The position numbers and the translations under genes were made by a program. Below are positions 5,614 through 7,614 of a stretch of DNA of 7,614 nucleotides, one piece after another; position 1 is the stretch's first letter; every line of letters begins with the position of its first letter. The DNA lies in NCBI GenBank assembly GCA_905235355.1, contig CAJOLM010000061.1, positions 1 to 7,614 of the forward strand. Reading direction: 5' to 3'. The stretch is from an uncultured Elusimicrobiales bacterium (GTDB lineage Bacteria; Elusimicrobiota; Elusimicrobia; Elusimicrobiales; Elusimicrobiaceae). The notes beneath the pieces were generated by a model, which did no database searches, was not told the origin of the DNA, and saw only the letters and a list, made by a program, of their open reading frames with translations.

Positions 5614-6291
5614 ATGGAAGAAATGAAAATTAATGCTGCTATTAGAACGGGCGAGGGTGTAAAAGGCGCGCTGAGCAAAATCCGCGCGGAAAAAAATATT
5701 CCGGCCGTTATCTATGGCGGACACAAAGAACCCGTAAGCATCACGGTTAGCCGCAAGGATTTGGAACAAATCATGAAGGCGGGTAAAAACACAATCGTGG
5801 AAATCAATATGCCGGACGGCAAAGAACAGGCCCTGGTGAAGGAAGTACAATTTCACGTAGTGACCGACTTGCCTATTCATGCCGATTTCCAACGTGTATC
5901 TTTGAAAGACAAGATGAACGTCGTCGTGCCGGTCAAACTAGTGGGCGAATCTCCGGACGTGAAAGCCTATGGAGCTATGGTGGAACACATCTTGCGCGAA
6001 ATTGAAGTGCGCGCTTTGGTAAGCAAAATTCCGCATGAAATTGAAGTGGATATGACCCCGATGACCATCAACACCGGTATCGTCGCGGGTGATATTAAAC
6101 TACCGGAAGGCGTAGAGCTGATTACAGACCCCCAAGCCCCAGTAGTACACTTGACCATCTTGAAAGATGAAGAACCGGCTGCTGCACCTGCTGCGGCTGC
6201 TGATGCCCAACCGGAAAGCTCTTCCACCAAGGGCAAAAAAGATGCTGACGGCAATCTGACCAAGAACGCCGAAGCAGCGGACAAGAAATAA
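5614..6291 (+). CDS. rplY: 50S ribosomal protein L25 / Ctc family, long (TL5-type) form
   Basis: L25/TL5/Ctc proteins bind 5S rRNA in the large ribosomal subunit. The N-terminal domain (about 4-95) carries GALSKIRAEKNIPAVIYGG (18-36) and a HADFQRV end (89-95). The second domain, found only in the long form (about 100-185), contains VPVKLVGESPDVKAYGAMVEH (105-125), KIPHEIEVDMTPM (138-150) and the LPEGVELITDPQAPVVHLT stretch. The last ~40 residues are a low-complexity Ala- then Lys/Asp-rich tail, common in the family and probably disordered. AGGAG at 5601-5605 lies 8 nt before the ATG at 5614 and 17 nt before the next ATG, fixing the start. It follows prs by 28 bases and is followed by pth after one base. 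The prs-rplY-pth order is conserved in many bacteria. Confidence 0.95.
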   Translation: MEEMKINAAIRTGEGVKGALSKIRAEKNIPAVIYGGHKEPVSITVSRKDLEQIMKAGKNTIVEINMPDGKEQALVKEVQFHVVTDLPIHADFQRVSLKDKMNVVVPVKLVGESPDVKAYGAMVEHILREIEVRALVSKIPHEIEVDMTPMTINTGIVAGDIKLPEGVELITDPQAPVVHLTILKDEEPAAAPAAAADAQPESSSTKGKKDADGNLTKNAEAADKK

Positions 6292-6292
6292 A

Positions 6293-6856
6293 TTGGCTTT
6301 ATTCCTAATTGCCGGGCTGGGTAATCCGGGCGCACAGTACGAAAAAACCCGTCACAATGCCGGGTTTCGGGTAGTGGACGCCTATGCCCAACAAAAAGGG
6401 GCGGATTTCCAGTCCTGGCAAAATTTAGGAAAATATGCCAAAGTTTCCGTCAGCGGACATGAAGTATTGCTCGCCAAGCCGGAAACGTATATGAATTTAT
6501 CGGGTCAGCTCGTTAGCGGGCTGGCCCGGTTCTACAAAATCCCACCGCAGCAACTATTGATTTGTTTTGATGATATTTCCTTGCCTTTAGGCGATATACG
6601 CCTGCGTGCGTCCGGTTCCGCCGGCGGACAAAAAGGTATGAAACACATTATTGAGCAACTGGGTACGGACAAAATTGCCCGGCTGCGCGTAGGCATTGGC
6701 CCCAAGCCGGAATATATGGACGCGGCTGATTATGTGCTGGGCAAATTTGCTAAGGCGGAAATCCCTACTTTAGAGAGCGCGATCTCGCGCGCGACAGAAG
6801 CGTTAGACGTATACTTATCTGACGGCCTGGAAAAGGCCATGAACCTGTTTAACTAA
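6293..6856 (+). CDS. pth: Peptidyl-tRNA hydrolase, TTG start
   Basis: Pth cleaves peptidyl-tRNA released by stalled or aborted ribosomes and so recycles tRNA. The 187-residue length is standard. Motifs: GLGNPG (8-13, Asn11), TRHNAGF (19-25, with catalytic His21), KPETYMNLSG (62-71, Asn68), CFDDISLPLG (91-100, Asp93/94 at the position that activates the histidine), RASGSAGGQKGMKHII (105-120) and RVGIGPKP (132-139). The usual GGHNG is GGQKG here, so the position equivalent to E. coli Asn114 is Lys; I recall similar natural variants but could not check. The start is a TTG, one base after the rplY stop. No ATG or GTG is available, and the distance to GLGNPG fits the family. No good Shine-Dalgarno is visible, so translation probably depends on ribosomes finishing rplY. 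No hairpin terminator follows it. Confidence 0.96.
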   Translation: MALFLIAGLGNPGAQYEKTRHNAGFRVVDAYAQQKGADFQSWQNLGKYAKVSVSGHEVLLAKPETYMNLSGQLVSGLARFYKIPPQQLLICFDDISLPLGDIRLRASGSAGGQKGMKHIIEQLGTDKIARLRVGIGPKPEYMDAADYVLGKFAKAEIPTLESAISRATEALDVYLSDGLEKAMNLFN

Positions 6857-6894
6857 TTGATTTTTATATGTTTTTATTTGTTTGAAAATAGGCC

Positions 6895-6927
6895 TTGACT
6901 TGTTTTTTTTTTTTGATATGATACAAT
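6895..6927 (+). promoter_or_regulatory. Promoter of the plus-strand pilin with a 12-nt poly-T tract in the spacer
   Basis: TTGACT (6895-6900, 5/6 to -35) is followed by a spacer containing 12 uninterrupted T (6903-6914). Two -10 candidates overlap: TATGAT (6917-6922, 16-nt spacer) and TACAAT (6922-6927, 21-nt spacer, preceded by TGA as an extended -10). The layout mirrors the other pilin promoter at 1187-1219. Confidence 0.65.
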
Positions 6928-6962
6928 GTGCAGGTAGTTAAATTAAGCAAAAGGAGTGTTGT

Positions 6963-7478
6963 ATGAAAAAAGCTTTTACGCTTATTGAGTTATTAGTAGT
7001 TGTCTTAATTATCGGTATTTTATCTGCCATCGCGCTACCGCAGTATAATAAAGCGGTTATAAAGGCGCGTGTAAGCGAAGTAAAAACGATATTTACAGCT
7101 CTTCATAATGGACTGGAATTATGTTTTTTGGAAAACGGCAGCAGGAGTGTAGATGCTAATAATCGTGCTTGTGATGCTTATGCACAAAGTAATTTTATTA
7201 ATTTTGACGCGCCTTCTCCGATTTTAAGCGGTGACGACTGCGAAAACGGCGGTGTCTGTTTTAATACTAAATACTGGCAATATGAGACCGATGATGGAGT
7301 GACATTTTATGCTACGCCCCTGTTTGGATCCTTAAATGTGGAAATTACAGGTGATTTTTCATACAGCATAGCTGACAAGGGTTTGTGGTGTTTTTATGAT
7401 GATTCTGAGGAAGCGAATTTTTGCAAGAGTATAGGATTCCCTAATTGTAGTTCTTCATATGCGTGTTATGCGAACTAG
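6963..7478 (+). CDS. Type IV pilin-like protein, prepilin N-terminus with short leader
   Basis: This 171-residue prepilin-like protein has leader MKKA, then FTLIELLVVV onward to LPQY (residues 5-28), with Glu9 at +5 of the mature protein. Cleavage by a PilD-type prepilin peptidase is expected after Ala4; Gly is commoner there but Ala is tolerated. The 24-residue helix is identical in protein sequence to that of the pilin at 364-1080. The rest is divergent and rich in cysteine (54, 70, 93, 99, 143, 154, 162, 168), suggesting disulfides in the exported domain. The C143-x10-C154-K spacing matches the other pilin. AAGGAG 6 nt before the ATG is a strong ribosome binding site. It has its own promoter, 36 nt upstream of the ATG, and no pilus assembly gene is nearby. 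Whether it is a major pilin, a minor pilin or a secretion pseudopilin cannot be told. Confidence 0.9.
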   Translation: MKKAFTLIELLVVVLIIGILSAIALPQYNKAVIKARVSEVKTIFTALHNGLELCFLENGSRSVDANNRACDAYAQSNFINFDAPSPILSGDDCENGGVCFNTKYWQYETDDGVTFYATPLFGSLNVEITGDFSYSIADKGLWCFYDDSEEANFCKSIGFPNCSSSYACYAN

Positions 7479-7541
7479 CGTTTTGGTGATTATTCTTGTT
7501 TATATCTCTTGTCTTTCAAAATTAGCAGTCTGAAAAAGGGG

Positions 7542-7571
7542 TTGACAAAAATAAATTCATTGTGCTATACT
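7542..7571 (+). promoter_or_regulatory. Strong sigma-70-type promoter reading out of the window
   Basis: A perfect -35 TTGACA (7542-7547), an 18-nt spacer, then TATACT (7566-7571, 5/6), preceded by TGC as an extended -10. The CIRCE operator begins two bases downstream, so it covers the transcription start. Confidence 0.85.
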
Positions 7572-7572
7572 A

Positions 7573-7599
7573 TTAGCAGCCAAAGATAAAGAGTGCTAA
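7573..7599 (+). promoter_or_regulatory. CIRCE operator (HrcA binding site)
   Basis: The CIRCE consensus is TTAGCACTC, 9 nt, GAGTGCTAA. Here the left arm is TTAGCAGCC (7573-7581, 7/9), the spacer is exactly 9 nt, and the right arm GAGTGCTAA (7591-7599) is perfect. It lies at the start site of the promoter at 7542-7571. HrcA represses chaperone genes through this site until heat or misfolded protein titrates GroEL. The gene beyond the window is therefore probably groES-groEL, or an hrcA/grpE/dnaK/dnaJ operon; groESL is my first guess. Confidence 0.9.
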
Positions 7600-7614
7600 A
7601 ATAAAAACCTTTTA

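Noticed and set aside
6857..6894. Terminator between pth and the second pilin
   Set aside because: The stretch is T-rich but I can find no stem-loop, so read-through into the pilin gene remains possible.
7479..7541. Terminator after the second pilin
   Set aside because: Only a weak 5-bp pairing (TTTCA with TGAAA) is visible, without a U-tract.

Overview
The window most resembles the genome of an Elusimicrobiota bacterium, probably a gut-associated Elusimicrobiaceae-like lineage. This is inference. It rests on two type IV pilin-like genes with the identical hydrophobic core FTLIELLVVVLIIGILSAIA (continuing LPQY), a pattern I associate with pilin-rich Elusimicrobium-type genomes, set among ordinary AT-leaning housekeeping genes.

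Layout. Positions 1-276 (+) hold the 3' end of parB, which shares a bidirectional terminator (290-318) with a converging minus-strand pilin gene (364-1080). The 5' part of that pilin gene is built from a cluster of five 25-bp palindromes (857-1075), next to a perfect 20-bp tandem duplication (1071-1110), a 17-codon leader ORF with the only good ribosome binding site (1086-1139), and a promoter with a 12-nt homopolymer in its spacer (1187-1219). Next, also on the minus strand, is a two-gene unit: an MgtC/SapB-family membrane protein (2444-3073) and a DegT/DnrJ/EryC1/StrS sugar aminotransferase (1305-2429), closed by a terminator at 1259-1284. A divergent promoter region (3074-3247) separates it from a plus-strand housekeeping operon, glmU-prs-rplY-pth (3248-6856). 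This gene order is widely conserved in bacteria and links UDP-GlcNAc synthesis, PRPP synthesis, a 5S rRNA-binding ribosomal protein and peptidyl-tRNA recycling. A second pilin gene (6963-7478) follows with its own promoter, again with a 12-nt poly-T tract in the spacer. The window ends in a strong sigma-70-type promoter overlapped downstream by a CIRCE operator (7573-7599), so the next gene outside the window is probably an HrcA-regulated chaperone gene.

The most interesting region is 850-1220. The strong Shine-Dalgarno/ATG at 1139 is out of frame with the pilin only because a 20-bp unit is present twice. With one copy, the reading frame would run uninterrupted from that start through the palindrome cluster into the pilin. 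With the homopolymer tracts in both pilin promoters, this suggests that pilin expression may vary by repeat-copy changes. That is a hypothesis from sequence alone. No stretch over 300 bases is empty once the repeat-derived leader (roughly 842-1220) is described.
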